This document shows, one piece after another, positions 14,231 to 23,473 of a stretch of 64,000 bases of DNA. The position numbers were made by a program, and so were the translations under genes. The number at the start of each line of letters is the position of its first letter. Positions within the stretch are counted from its first letter, which is position 1. Under the pieces are notes generated by a model, which had not been told where the DNA came from, ran no database searches, and saw nothing but the letters and a program-made list of their open reading frames with translations. This DNA comes from Ignavibacteriales bacterium (GTDB lineage Bacteria > Bacteroidota > Ignavibacteria > UBA10030 > SZUA-254): contig JACRFD010000083.1 of the NCBI GenBank assembly GCA_016218025.1, forward strand, positions 1 through 64,000, read 5' to 3'.

Positions 14231-16495
14231 ATGAAAAATAGTCGCCGAAAATTTCTTACGAAAATTACTGCCACGATGGGTGCGATTACATTTGGAAAAA
14301 ATATCTTGGATGCTTTCCCAAGTATATCGGATGAGTTCCAAAAAGAAGGGTTACAACGAAAGGTTATCCAGACAGCAGAGAATAATATTATCGATTTTCG
14401 ATATGCACCGAAAGACTGGCAATCGACGTTCTGTTTCCCCGATGATCCGCATAAAAATTTAGTGGGGAAAATGGGCGATCTCCGAATCGGACATCTGGGC
14501 AGAGGACAAGACGAGAAGATATTTCCAAACAGGATTTCATTTGGTTTGCGCGGGAAACAATCGTTACAGTATGTTGAACAAAAATTAGAAACCCCTGCCA
14601 TTCCCATTATTACAACAAAGCTTGATGGCGGCGATGTCACTTTCGAAACAATAACATTTGCATCGAACAATGTTGACGAGGGGAGAGTTGACAATGTAAT
14701 CATCTCCATCTACCCAAAAACTGAACTTGAGATTGAAATATCACCAGAAATTATTCTTGCCTCTGAGAATAAGTTTTCTTTTGAAAAACAAAAAGAATAC
14801 TCTATAATGAAGCAAGACATTGATAAGGACATATTATTTGTTTTCAATCTTCCCTCCGAGTTACAAACTGAAAAAGGGATTTACAAACTTCAATTAGAAG
14901 CTAAAAAAGTAACAATCGAAAAACCATACAGTTTTATACTAAGGTTGCCACAACAGTCTCAGCAGCTTGAAAAGTTGGAAGATGGATTTGATGATGTGGA
15001 TGATTTATTAGATGAAACTAAAAAGTTTTGGTCTGAATTGAAATTTACTCAAGGCAAAGTTCAGTGGACATTACCTGATAAGCTTGATAATTTTAGAATT
15101 GCATCTACACGGAATATATTGGAATCAAGGGAAGTTAAAGATGGTAAAACAATATTTCAAGTAGGACCGACTTGCTATCGTGGATTGTGGATTGTTGATG
15201 GACATTTTCTACTTGAAGCCGCTCGATATCTGGGGTTTGATAAGGAAGCTCAGCAAGGATTAGAAACTATTTGGTCGAGGCAAGATCCTCAAGGATTTTT
15301 TACAGCAGGTGCAGGTGAAGCACACTGGAAAGATACTGCAGTCGCAGTCTATGCATTGATACGACAAGCTGAGTTGTCTCAGAATTGGGATTATTTCCAC
15401 GAAATTTATCCGGATGCACACCAGGCAATGATTGCACTTCGGGAGTTAGTAAAAAAATCGAAAGATGATGGATCGTTAAATGGAAAATATGGACTCCTGC
15501 CGAAAGGGTTTGGTGATAGCGGTATCGGCGGGATCAGAGAAGAATATACCAACACATTATGGACTATCATTGCGGCAAAGGCGATTTCTGAAACAGCAGA
15601 GAGGCTGAAAATGCCTAAAACTTTAGATCTCAAAGAATTCTATGGGGAATTATGGTTTCCATTCATTGAATCTACTAAAACGGAACTGAAAACTCATCCA
15701 AAAGGATTTAAATATCTTCCAATGTTGATGTCTTCAGATCCTAAATGGAAAGAAATAGATGAAAGAAAACAACCAAGGCCGCAAGCTGCCCAAATTTATT
15801 TATCACAAGCTATTTTCCCCGGTTACTTATTTAAAAAAGATAGTCCAATATCTAATGGTCATCTGAAATTGATGGAAGCGGTGATGAAGGAAGATATTCC
15901 GATTGAAACTGGTTGGATGACAAATAATGCACTATGGCCCTATAACGCTGCAATATTTGCTCAGGCATGTTTGTACCAAGGAAATTTCAACTTAGCTCGG
16001 AAAGTATTTTATGGTTTCTTGAATCACGCCTCACCTTTGTATGCCTGGCGAGAAGAACAAACATTACAAGATGCGCCTGATTTTGATTTCATAGGTGACA
16101 TGCCGCATAATTGGGCAAGCGCTGAATGCATCAGGTATTTAAGACACAGATTAATACTTGAAGAAGAAAAGAGATTATTCCTTTTAACCGGGATTGGAGT
16201 AGATGATTTGGAGTCTGATAAAGCTTTTGGTCTTACGTATTCACCTACTCGCTGGGGCAGAGTCACACTTCAAATGGAACCAATTGACAGTTTGAGTTGG
16301 AAGATGACTTTTCTCAGAGAAGATTTTGATGAAGCTACCTGCCCGCCAATTGAATGGATAAATATGCCTGCTACCATTGCAGAAAAATATAATTTCTATG
16401 GTGCAACCGGAGCGAAATCAAACCGGAACGGTGATCTAATTTTTATCAAGGGAAGCGAACTTAAATGGGAAGGCATTTGGAAAAAAAGGAAATAA
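14231..16495 (+). CDS. Tat-exported protein with six-hairpin glycosidase-like domain
   Basis: A 754-residue protein with a twin-arginine signal (NSRRKFLTK at residues 3-11). A beta-rich domain covers about 45-250. The C-terminal part looks like an (alpha/alpha)6 toroid, with CYRGLWIVDGHFLLEAARYL, GLETIWSRQDPQGFF and WTMNNALWPYN-like helices around 300-640, as in GH15/GH63/GH78-type enzymes. AAGGAAAT provides the ribosome site. The paired acidic catalytic residues cannot be fixed without alignment; Glu in AGAGEAHWKDTA and Asp in WIVDGHF are candidates. Tat export implies folding, or cofactor binding, before secretion. Likely a periplasmic carbohydrate-active protein; substrate unknown. Confidence 0.65.
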   Translation: MKNSRRKFLTKITATMGAITFGKNILDAFPSISDEFQKEGLQRKVIQTAENNIIDFRYAPKDWQSTFCFPDDPHKNLVGKMGDLRIGHLGRGQDEKIFPNRISFGLRGKQSLQYVEQKLETPAIPIITTKLDGGDVTFETITFASNNVDEGRVDNVIISIYPKTELEIEISPEIILASENKFSFEKQKEYSIMKQDIDKDILFVFNLPSELQTEKGIYKLQLEAKKVTIEKPYSFILRLPQQSQQLEKLEDGFDDVDDLLDETKKFWSELKFTQGKVQWTLPDKLDNFRIASTRNILESREVKDGKTIFQVGPTCYRGLWIVDGHFLLEAARYLGFDKEAQQGLETIWSRQDPQGFFTAGAGEAHWKDTAVAVYALIRQAELSQNWDYFHEIYPDAHQAMIALRELVKKSKDDGSLNGKYGLLPKGFGDSGIGGIREEYTNTLWTIIAAKAISETAERLKMPKTLDLKEFYGELWFPFIESTKTELKTHPKGFKYLPMLMSSDPKWKEIDERKQPRPQAAQIYLSQAIFPGYLFKKDSPISNGHLKLMEAVMKEDIPIETGWMTNNALWPYNAAIFAQACLYQGNFNLARKVFYGFLNHASPLYAWREEQTLQDAPDFDFIGDMPHNWASAECIRYLRHRLILEEEKRLFLLTGIGVDDLESDKAFGLTYSPTRWGRVTLQMEPIDSLSWKMTFLREDFDEATCPPIEWINMPATIAEKYNFYGATGAKSNRNGDLIFIKGSELKWEGIWKKRK

Positions 16496-16592
16496 TAGAA
16501 AAGTATAAGTTTCATTGATTCATATAAGGGAAATATTATATTATTATTGATGAGCTATATCGTAAAATATAGGAAATAAAAAGTATTGCCAG

Positions 16593-17549
16593 ATGTTCTT
16601 TAAACTAAATATAGCTCATCTCAACATAATTCAAAACATAATTCAAATCGTAAATGGTTATTCCGATCACACTTACGAAAATCTTACCTTTACTGTAATA
16701 CTGATTTTTTTTGTTCTTATACTTTTTCATTTTTATAGAAGAAGAATAAGAAAAAAACTTGAGAATAATTTTATTGTTCAGTCGAATGAACTCCAAAAGG
16801 AAAAAGAAAAAGCAGAGGCAGCGGAGAAATCAGCTACGCTTGAACATCTCAAACTGGTTGAGTCAAATAAAATTAAATCCGATTTATTCAGTATTCTTGC
16901 TCACGATTTGAAGAGTCCGCTCATATCAATTAAAATGCTTTCGAAAATTATAATAGAAGAATCTCCTAAACAATCTGCAATTTCTGATTATGCTGCTGAT
17001 ATTTTCAGTACTGCCCAAAGAGTTCATAATCTGATTGAGGAGATATTAGATTCGGCAATACTTGAATCAGGTATTTTAGTGTTGGACAAAAAGCAAGTTG
17101 ATGTTGGTAAGTTAGCAGAGCTTGTGGTGTTGGATAACAGCATTGCAGCGAAGCAAAAAGATCAGAAAATAATCTTCCAGCAAGAGGCTGGCTGTACCGT
17201 TGAGGGTGATGAATTGAGAATAAGATCTGTTATTGATAATCTTTTATCGAATGCAATAAAATATTCTCAGGTAGGCAAAGGAATATGGTTAAGTATATCG
17301 AAGCTGGATAATCTTGTAAACATAGAGCTTAAAGATGAAGGTGTGGGTTTTACGGAAGACGATTTAAAAAAAATATTTGGTAAATTTCAGAGACTGAGTG
17401 CGCAACCGACCGGAGGTGAACCTTCGAGCGGGTTAGGATTGTCCATAGTTAAACAACTAGTAGAAATGCATCACGGCACGATCGAAGTCAAAAGCGATTC
17501 AGGAAATGGAACTATTTTTATTGTCAAACTTCCTTTGAAAGAGCGTTAA
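16593..17549 (+). CDS. Membrane sensor histidine kinase
   Basis: A 318-residue kinase. One transmembrane helix (about 32-48) is followed by a coiled linker (55-95), then a HisKA dimerisation helix with phospho-acceptor His104 in ILAHDLKSPL. The HATPase domain has NLLSNAIKYSQ (N box), DEGVGF (G1) and SGLGLSIVKQ (G2). The extracytoplasmic part is very short (about 30 residues), so the stimulus is probably sensed in or near the membrane. The stop is 3 nt before the response-regulator start, so they form a two-component pair. No dedicated DNA-binding output is present. Confidence 0.9.
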   Translation: MFFKLNIAHLNIIQNIIQIVNGYSDHTYENLTFTVILIFFVLILFHFYRRRIRKKLENNFIVQSNELQKEKEKAEAAEKSATLEHLKLVESNKIKSDLFSILAHDLKSPLISIKMLSKIIIEESPKQSAISDYAADIFSTAQRVHNLIEEILDSAILESGILVLDKKQVDVGKLAELVVLDNSIAAKQKDQKIIFQQEAGCTVEGDELRIRSVIDNLLSNAIKYSQVGKGIWLSISKLDNLVNIELKDEGVGFTEDDLKKIFGKFQRLSAQPTGGEPSSGLGLSIVKQLVEMHHGTIEVKSDSGNGTIFIVKLPLKER

Positions 17550-17552
17550 AAA

Positions 17553-17912
17553 ATGGTGCTTCACTCAACAATATTGTTAGTGGATGATAATAACGAATTT
17601 CGTGAAGCCCTTGGCAGGATTCTGCGATTGACTGGGTATAATGTTTTTCAGGCAGGAGATGGTGAAGAGGCATTGGAAATTGTCAAATCAAAAAAGATAG
17701 ATCTAGCTTTGGTTGATATCGATATGCCAAAAATGGATGGACTTGAATTTACAAAGAAAGTCAGATCTTTGTATCCAGGCTTTCACGTTATCATTGTTAC
17801 AGGTTATTCTCAATTCTACAAACCGGAAGATGTATTTGCAACAGGCGCTGAAGCGTTTCTAAAAAAACCTGTTGAACTGCCAATGTTGTTGGATATTATT
17901 CAGAAAATTTAA
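17553..17912 (+). CDS. Single-domain response regulator (receiver only)
   Basis: A 119-residue CheY-like receiver with no output domain. The acidic pocket is DD at residues 11-12, the phospho-acceptor is Asp55 in ALVDIDMPKMDG, the switch Thr is in VIIVTGYS and the invariant Lys is Lys105 in FLKKPVELP. It follows the histidine kinase by 3 nt and is its likely partner. Lacking a DNA-binding domain, it would act by protein-protein contact or pass phosphate onward. An out-of-window partner could complete the pathway. Confidence 0.92.
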   Translation: MVLHSTILLVDDNNEFREALGRILRLTGYNVFQAGDGEEALEIVKSKKIDLALVDIDMPKMDGLEFTKKVRSLYPGFHVIIVTGYSQFYKPEDVFATGAEAFLKKPVELPMLLDIIQKI

Positions 17913-17955
17913 ATAAGTATTAGTAAAATTATCAATAACTTCGCAAGTGGAAAAA

Positions 17956-20010
17956 ATGATTAAGAAAATTCTTCCCTTGTTATTACTTACTACCACGGTT
18001 TTTTGCCAGTACAAAAATATCCGTGTGAATAATCCATCGAGTGTTACTCCAGAAGAAGTCTCAATAGCAATCAACCCAACGAACCCATCGAATTTAGCTG
18101 CGGGCGCCAATATCCGATTCTATTATTATTCAAATGATGCGGGGTTGACATGGACGGAAGGCCAGTTAAGTTCTCCGTTAGGTGTTTGGGGAGACCCGTG
18201 CGTTACCTACGATGTGAATGGAAATTTATATTTCGGACATTTATCTAATCCTCCGGCACCGGGATACTGGATCGACAGAATTGTTGTCCAAAAATCGACC
18301 AATGGCGGATTATCTTGGAATAGCGGCACCGGTATTTGGTTCGAAGCACCAAAGAATCAAGACAAAGAATGGTTAGCTGTAGATATGACTCAGTCACTTT
18401 ACAGGAACCGATTGTATGCAGCTTGGACTGAATTTGATAGTTACGGCAGCACCACTACATCGGATAGTACGCGAATACTTTTTTCATTCAGCACGGATGA
18501 AGGCAATAGCTGGAACTCAGCAGTGAGAGTGAGTGATGATGGTGGCAATTGTGTGGATAGCGATAGTACTGTAGAGGGGGCAGTTCCTGCCGTTGGACCG
18601 AATGGTGAGATATATTTGAGTTGGTCTGGTCCAAAAGGAATAATTTTCGATAAATCATCAGATGGTGGTGTTACTTGGGGGAAAGATGTAGTTGTAACAA
18701 CTCAACCTGGTGGGTGGGATTTTAACATAGAAGGAATATACAGATGTAATGGAATGCCTATTACCGGATGTGATATTAGCAATTCTTCTTATCGGGGAAA
18801 TATATATATAGTTTGGTCTGATCAGAGGAATGGTGCCGGTAATACAGATATCTTTCTCATTAAATCTACAGACCAAGGAGAAACTTGGAGTGAAATAAAA
18901 CGTGTAAACGATGATGGCACAATACGGGAACAATTTTTTCCGTGGATGACAATCGACCAAACAACCGGTTATATTTATGTGGTATTTTACGACCGAAGGG
19001 CAAGACTTGGTAATTATACAGATGTTTATTTGGCAAAATCTACCGATGGGGGAGAATCGTTCACTAACTTTAGAATTAGTGAAACATCGTTCAATCCGAC
19101 TTCAAATATATTCTTTGGTGATTATATAAATATCGCTGCATACGATCGTAAAATATACCCTATTTGGATGCGTTTGGACGGTTCGGCGTTGAGCGTATGG
19201 ACAACTATCATCGAAGAACCACAAAATATATCCGTTAGTTATGATTCGGGATGGAGTATGGTATCTATCCCATTCAAATCTATCAATACTTTTAAACAAA
19301 ATATTTTTCCTGATGCCGAATCTAATGCCTTCACATTTGATAATGGTTATTATTTGTGTGATTCATTGACTCACGGCAAGGGGTACTGGATTAAGATGAG
19401 TCGGAAAGGGGAAAACATAATAGAAGGATTTTATGTGCACTCAGATACCATACAAATTCATTCAGGATGGAATATGATTGGGTCGATCGCGCATCCTGTT
19501 CCTGTTGATTCCATTGTGAGTGAGCCGGGTGGAATGATAACCAGTAATTTTTATTCATTCAACGGATCAGAATATATTGTGGCAGATACAGTCAATCCCG
19601 GATCTGCATATTGGGTGAAATGTCCGGAATCCGGTAAATTATTTTTAAGCGATTCAATCGCATCACAAATTAATTCAAAAATAAAAATAACAGAAATAAA
19701 TGAATTACCACCACCACCACCGGTTTATTCAGAAAAAAACATCCCTACAGAATTTAACTTGTACCAAAATTACCCAAATCCATTTAACCCGACAACCATA
19801 ATAGAATATTGGCTTCCTGAAAAAGAAAAAGTTGCAATTGAAATATTCAACCTGCTCGGCGAAAAGATCATTACTCTTGTAAATAAAGTTGAAGAACCTG
19901 GGATGAAACGTGTGAGATTCGACGGAAATACCTACCCCAATGGCATATATTATTACAGATTATCGATAGGAAAAAGAACAGAAACAAAAAAAATGATATT
20001 GACAAAATAA
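17956..20010 (+). CDS. T9SS type-A exported BNR/sialidase-like propeller protein
   Basis: A 684-residue secreted protein. A signal peptide covers about 1-18 (MIKKILPLLLLTTTVFC). Residues 20-420 form a beta-propeller with Asp-box (BNR) motifs such as SNDAGLTWTEG, STNGGLSWN, STDEGNSWN and STDQGETWSE. A linker region follows (425-590). The last 80 residues are a type-A T9SS sorting domain: NLYQNYPNPFNPTTIIEYWL, then a terminal KKMILTK. ATG at 17956 is used rather than GTG at 17947. The protein should cross the outer membrane by T9SS and stay on the surface or be released. Propeller ligand unknown; a true sialidase needs an Arg triad not obvious here. Confidence 0.88.
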   Translation: MIKKILPLLLLTTTVFCQYKNIRVNNPSSVTPEEVSIAINPTNPSNLAAGANIRFYYYSNDAGLTWTEGQLSSPLGVWGDPCVTYDVNGNLYFGHLSNPPAPGYWIDRIVVQKSTNGGLSWNSGTGIWFEAPKNQDKEWLAVDMTQSLYRNRLYAAWTEFDSYGSTTTSDSTRILFSFSTDEGNSWNSAVRVSDDGGNCVDSDSTVEGAVPAVGPNGEIYLSWSGPKGIIFDKSSDGGVTWGKDVVVTTQPGGWDFNIEGIYRCNGMPITGCDISNSSYRGNIYIVWSDQRNGAGNTDIFLIKSTDQGETWSEIKRVNDDGTIREQFFPWMTIDQTTGYIYVVFYDRRARLGNYTDVYLAKSTDGGESFTNFRISETSFNPTSNIFFGDYINIAAYDRKIYPIWMRLDGSALSVWTTIIEEPQNISVSYDSGWSMVSIPFKSINTFKQNIFPDAESNAFTFDNGYYLCDSLTHGKGYWIKMSRKGENIIEGFYVHSDTIQIHSGWNMIGSIAHPVPVDSIVSEPGGMITSNFYSFNGSEYIVADTVNPGSAYWVKCPESGKLFLSDSIASQINSKIKITEINELPPPPPVYSEKNIPTEFNLYQNYPNPFNPTTIIEYWLPEKEKVAIEIFNLLGEKIITLVNKVEEPGMKRVRFDGNTYPNGIYYYRLSIGKRTETKKMILTK

Positions 20011-20021
20011 GTGAGGATTCT

Positions 20022-20641
20022 ATGAGGTATATTTTATCTTTTGTTTTATTGATTTCCATAATCTATGGATGCAAGATTAGAATTACCTGATAGTGGGAAT
20101 AATAATTATTTATGGAATCATAACATTTAATTATACTGCGGTTTTTGAAGATCCTATTTCTCATTGGAGCGAAGCTATAAAAAAATCTCCAAAATCTGCT
20201 GATGCATATTTTAACTTGGGAAGGGTAACCTCTGAGGTTGGAAAAAACATCGATAAGGCAATTGGCTGTTATCAAAAGGGAATAGAATTAAACGATAAGA
20301 ATTCGAAATATCATTATAATTTAGGGTTGCTGTATTTACAGAAATCCCAAAATGAGCTTGCTCGGATCGAATTTGAACGTTCCACAGAGTTGGATTCAAC
20401 CAATAAAATCGCACAATATAATTTAGGCTCCCTTTACTTGCTGAATAATAGATTTAAAGATGCCGAAGTAAGAATGTTAAAGGTTATAAATTTAGATAAA
20501 GATTTTATCTACGCTGAGATGAGGTTAGTAGAGATATACTCACGGATGGGAAATCAAAGTAGTGCAAACTATTACACAGCAAGATTAAAGAATGCAGGTT
20601 ATCAATTAAAGCCGACCGAAAAAATCAACAAGGGAGTGTAA
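20022..20641 (+). pseudogene. Rearranged gene: lipoprotein leader joined out of frame to the tail of a membrane TPR protein
   Basis: At 20022-20090 there is a good start (GAGGA, then ATG) encoding a 22-residue lipoprotein leader ending IIYGCKIRIT before a TGA. A second frame, open from 20081, encodes a membrane helix (YLIVGIIIIYGIITF) then YTAVFEDPISHWSEAIKKSP and several TPR repeats to a stop at 20641. That helix-W-TPR order is the C-terminal end of large multi-membrane TMTC-like TPR proteins; the many N-terminal helices are missing. The stop codon coincides with the left edge of the IS256-like element. The best reading is a deletion junction: two broken genes and no functional product. A short TPR protein starting at GTG 20093 is the alternative. 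Confidence 0.55.
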
Positions 20642-20658
20642 ATAATTCTGTGTAAATG
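20640..20658 (+). repeat. Left terminal inverted repeat of the IS256-like element
   Basis: AAATAATTCTGTGTAAATG. Its partner at 22013-22030 is the reverse complement apart from one missing C. ATTCTGTGTAAA ends are common among IS256 relatives. Confidence 0.7.
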
Positions 20659-20664
20659 GTAAAA

Positions 20665-20705
20665 CCCCCAAGTTGAGAGAGGTGTAACCGAACGAAACTT
20701 GGGGG
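20665..20705 (+). other. Hairpin inside the left end of the IS256-like element
   Basis: CCCCCAAGTT (20665-20674) and AACTTGGGGG (20696-20705) form a perfect 10-bp stem with a 21-nt loop between the left end and the transposase start. Such hairpins can block read-through transcription from outside the element, or can belong to the subterminal transposase-binding region. Confidence 0.6.
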
Positions 20706-20776
20706 AAAAGATTAAAGTTGTATAAGAGATAGAAAAATCACAAATTAAAAACCATTTACAAAAAAGGAATAATAAA

Positions 20777-22001
20777 ATGCAACTTACCGAAGAAATGATC
20801 GAGCGACTAAAAGCCGATCTTACAAAAGCTAAAACTTATGAAGACTTGATGGGAAAAGACGGAGCCATCAAAAAGCTGATAACGTTATCGCTTGAAACAA
20901 TGCTTGAATCTGAGCTTACTGAACATCTTGGTTACGAAAAATATTCTACCAATGGTAAAAACAGCGGTAACAGTCGTAATGGTAAAAACACTAAAACACT
21001 GAAGAATGATCAAGGCGAAATAGATATCGCAGTTCCACGCGATAGAAATGGCTCGTTCGATCCTATAGTTGTAAAAAAATATGAACGAACGCTCGGACCG
21101 ATTGAAAACAAAATTATATCTATGTATGCCAAGGGCATGAGTACCAGAGATATCCAGTCGCATATTCAAGAGATATACGGAATGGATATGAATGCGACGT
21201 TAATATCGAACATGACCGAAAAGATTATTGATTTGGCAAAGCAATGGCAAAACCGGGTACTTGAAAATATTTATCCGATTGTCTTCTTTGACGCTATTCA
21301 TTATAAAGTTCAAGACGAAGGTAAAGTAGTAACAAAAGCAGCATATACCGTCTTAGGAGTGGATATAAATGGTAAAAAGGACTTATTAGGGTTGTGGGTT
21401 GGTCAAGCAGAGGGAGTTCATTTTTGGTTGAACATCATGACAGAACTTAAAAACCGTGGTGTCGAGGATATACTAATTTCGTGCATTGATGGTTTGAAAG
21501 GATTTCCTGAAGCGATTAATACCGTATTTCCAAAAACTGAAATCCAGTTATGTGTGATACATTTAATTCGCGCTACGGTGAAGTACATAGCATGGAAAGA
21601 TATGAAAGCATTTATGAAAGATTTGAAAAAAGTATATGGAGCGCCTACCGAAGAAGCTGCCCTCATGGAACTTGAAAATCTGGAATCTGTGTGGGGTAAA
21701 AAGTATCCTCTGCCGGTAAAAACATGGAAACAAAATTGGTCGAACGCAGCACCTTTTTGAAATATCCTGAAGAGATTCGAAGATTAATTTACACGACTAA
21801 CATCGTCGAATCATTGCATCGCCAATTTAGAAAAGTGACAAAATCAAAATCGATTTTTCCTAACGACGATTCTCTGAAAAAATGTTATTTTTGGCTTACA
21901 GAGATTTATCTAAAAAATGGACTATGGCGTTAAAAGATTGGTCGATTGTTATTTCATATTTTTCAGTTATATTTAACGACAGACTTTCTAAATTTCTATG
22001 A
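20777..22001 (+). pseudogene. IS256-family transposase with two frameshifts
   Basis: The frame opens with MQLTEEMIERLK and shows transposase (mutator type) features: LTEHLGYEKYS, then the catalytic aspartates Asp172 (FFDAIHYKV) and Asp238 (SCIDGLKGF). Near 21745 the frame ends early, but the -1 frame continues with [20 protein letters not shown] and the catalytic-Glu segment [12 protein letters not shown]. Near 21914, in a run of six A, a second -1 shift is needed to continue with [16 protein letters not shown] and end at 21999-22001. Together about 400 codons, the family norm. Each shift equals a one-base deletion, so the gene is probably dead, unless the deletions are sequencing errors. Confidence 0.85.
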
Positions 22002-22012
22002 TCTATAACCGT

Positions 22013-22030
22013 CATTTACACAAATTATTT
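22013..22030 (-). repeat. Right terminal inverted repeat of the IS256-like element
   Basis: CATTTACACAAATTATTT, the reverse complement of the left end apart from one base. It lies 11 nt after the restored transposase stop. The stretch from here to 22148 has no gene or clear signal. Confidence 0.7.
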
Positions 22031-22148
22031 TACAGTCTCATCAAAAATAACTAATCAACTGTCCGCTTTTCTGAAACCAATATTATTCCGTCAGATTGAC
22101 TACCCGTTTGCTTATAATATTTTTTTTCTAATCAACAACAATATAAAA

Positions 22149-23243
22149 TTAATATTGAAAACCACCTGGATTGTAAGCAACTATTCCTGAATCAGTTCCT
22201 ATCCACAAGTTACCTTTGGTATCGTATGACAATGCTTGTATTTTATTGCTTGGTAACTCAGGTGTTGTTGTTTGGTTAAGCAATGTCCAAGTAGTATCTT
22301 GCATTTTTGTAAGTCCGCTATTTGTCCCGAACCAACGAATGTTGTAAAAATAATCTACCGCCACTGTGTTCACCAGTTCGTTCGGTAATTGACTATTGGT
22401 GTTTATACTTGAGTAATGATGTTGGATTGTTGTTCCCGGATTCCAACTAGTAACACCAAAGGTTTTACCCATCCATACAGTGTTTGAATAATCTACTGCT
22501 AACGAGTGGATTGGATAATTTTCACTACCGCTTAAATTATATCTTCCCCAGATATATCCATTTTGATCATAGACATAAGGTAAACCATCGTGTGTTCCAA
22601 AAAAAGACCAACCATTTGAAGGATTCATCACTACGCAACGAACAAGCGATGAAGTAAAATGATCAGAATATTCGGAATATTGATGCCAGATTCCATCGAT
22701 TGAACTGCTGGGAACATAATGACTAATTCCGGAGAGTGTAGATACCCATACATCACCGTTTCTGAATTTATCAGTAACAATACCAGTTATATAATCACTG
22801 GCTATTCTATTTATCGGATCAGATTCACTTGGTGAATATCGTTGCCAAGTCCGTTGCGGATTGAAACGATTGAAACGACGAATTCCACCACCATCAAGTC
22901 CAAACCAAATTGTATTATTTCTACCTTCAGCAATCGAGGTAACTTTTTGACATTTTTGTTTTCCTCCCTGACCATAAGTGTAATATGTTAAGGAATCTCG
23001 GATGACGCTCCACACTCCATTTGAATAAGATACTGAACCACTATCTGTCCCAAGCCATACCTTTCCATCGTTTGAAGCACATATAGTATGAATATTGTCA
23101 TCAATAATAGTTTCAGTATTTGATTTAGTAAACAGAAGCCAGATCGGTCCACGTGGTAGGGATTGAGTGGTATTTTTTTTACAACTAAATGTAATAATTG
23201 ACAGGAACATCAATATTTTCAGAGAATTGCTCATGAATTTCAT
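22149..23243 (-). CDS. Two-component-regulator-propeller lipoprotein
   Basis: A 364-residue minus-strand lipoprotein. The leader ends in LSIITFSC, a lipobox with Cys at about residue 21. The body repeats the propeller signature: DGKVWLGTDSGSV, NNTIWFGLDGGG, NGDVWVSTLSGIS, SNTVWMGKTFGV and KGNLWIGTDSGIV, about seven blades. In large sensor kinases this propeller forms the periplasmic input domain, but here it is free-standing. ATG at 23243 is kept; a second ATG lies 9 nt later. It diverges from the DUF4382 operon. Likely an outer-membrane or periplasmic ligand-binding lipoprotein; no kinase is attached. Confidence 0.82.
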   Translation of the reverse strand: MKFMSNSLKILMFLSIITFSCKKNTTQSLPRGPIWLLFTKSNTETIIDDNIHTICASNDGKVWLGTDSGSVSYSNGVWSVIRDSLTYYTYGQGGKQKCQKVTSIAEGRNNTIWFGLDGGGIRRFNRFNPQRTWQRYSPSESDPINRIASDYITGIVTDKFRNGDVWVSTLSGISHYVPSSSIDGIWHQYSEYSDHFTSSLVRCVVMNPSNGWSFFGTHDGLPYVYDQNGYIWGRYNLSGSENYPIHSLAVDYSNTVWMGKTFGVTSWNPGTTIQHHYSSINTNSQLPNELVNTVAVDYFYNIRWFGTNSGLTKMQDTTWTLLNQTTTPELPSNKIQALSYDTKGNLWIGTDSGIVAYNPGGFQY

Positions 23244-23389
23244 AAAATCTAAAATTTATATTAGTAATTTTTACTTGCTTAGATATACGAATTGCTACGA
23301 AAAAGATACAAAAATTTTAGATGACTAAAAAATATATTACAACAAGACAAAAAACTCCCTTTTTTTTAAACAAAATCATTAAATTTAAC

Positions 23390-23420
23390 TTGACTGTTCA
23401 ATTTTTTTTTAGTATTTTTG
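23390..23420 (+). promoter_or_regulatory. Bacteroidota-like promoter for the 23474-34193 operon
   Basis: TTGAC (23390-23394) and TATTTTTG (23413-23420) fit the TTG / TAnnTTTG pattern of Bacteroidota primary promoters, with 20 bases between TTG and TA. The first gene starts 54 nt later. Confidence 0.45.
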
Positions 23421-23473
23421 AACATAAATAATTTCGTTAACGATTCCTCCTAATTGTCATATCATATAACTTT

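Larger units (their letters stand above)
20640..22030 (+). mobile_element. IS256-family insertion sequence, decayed
   Basis: The element is bounded by imperfect inverted repeats: the left end (20640-20658) and the reverse complement of the right end (22013-22030) share AAATAATT and TGTGTAAATG, differing by one inserted base. It carries a single transposase gene with two frameshifts. No target-site duplication is visible: flanks GAGTGTA and TTACAGTC differ. Length about 1.39 kb fits the family. Confidence 0.8.

Noticed and set aside
14194..14709. 171-codon minus-strand open frame
   Set aside because: It overlaps the Tat-exported gene, has low-complexity hydrophobic composition and no ribosome site.
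20630..22040. Target-site duplication around the IS256-like element
   Set aside because: The 8-9 bases on each side of the inverted repeats do not match; one side may have been deleted.
22082..22110. TTGACT followed by TATAAT-like bases
   Set aside because: Only about 11 bases separate the boxes, too short for a promoter, and no plus-strand gene follows.
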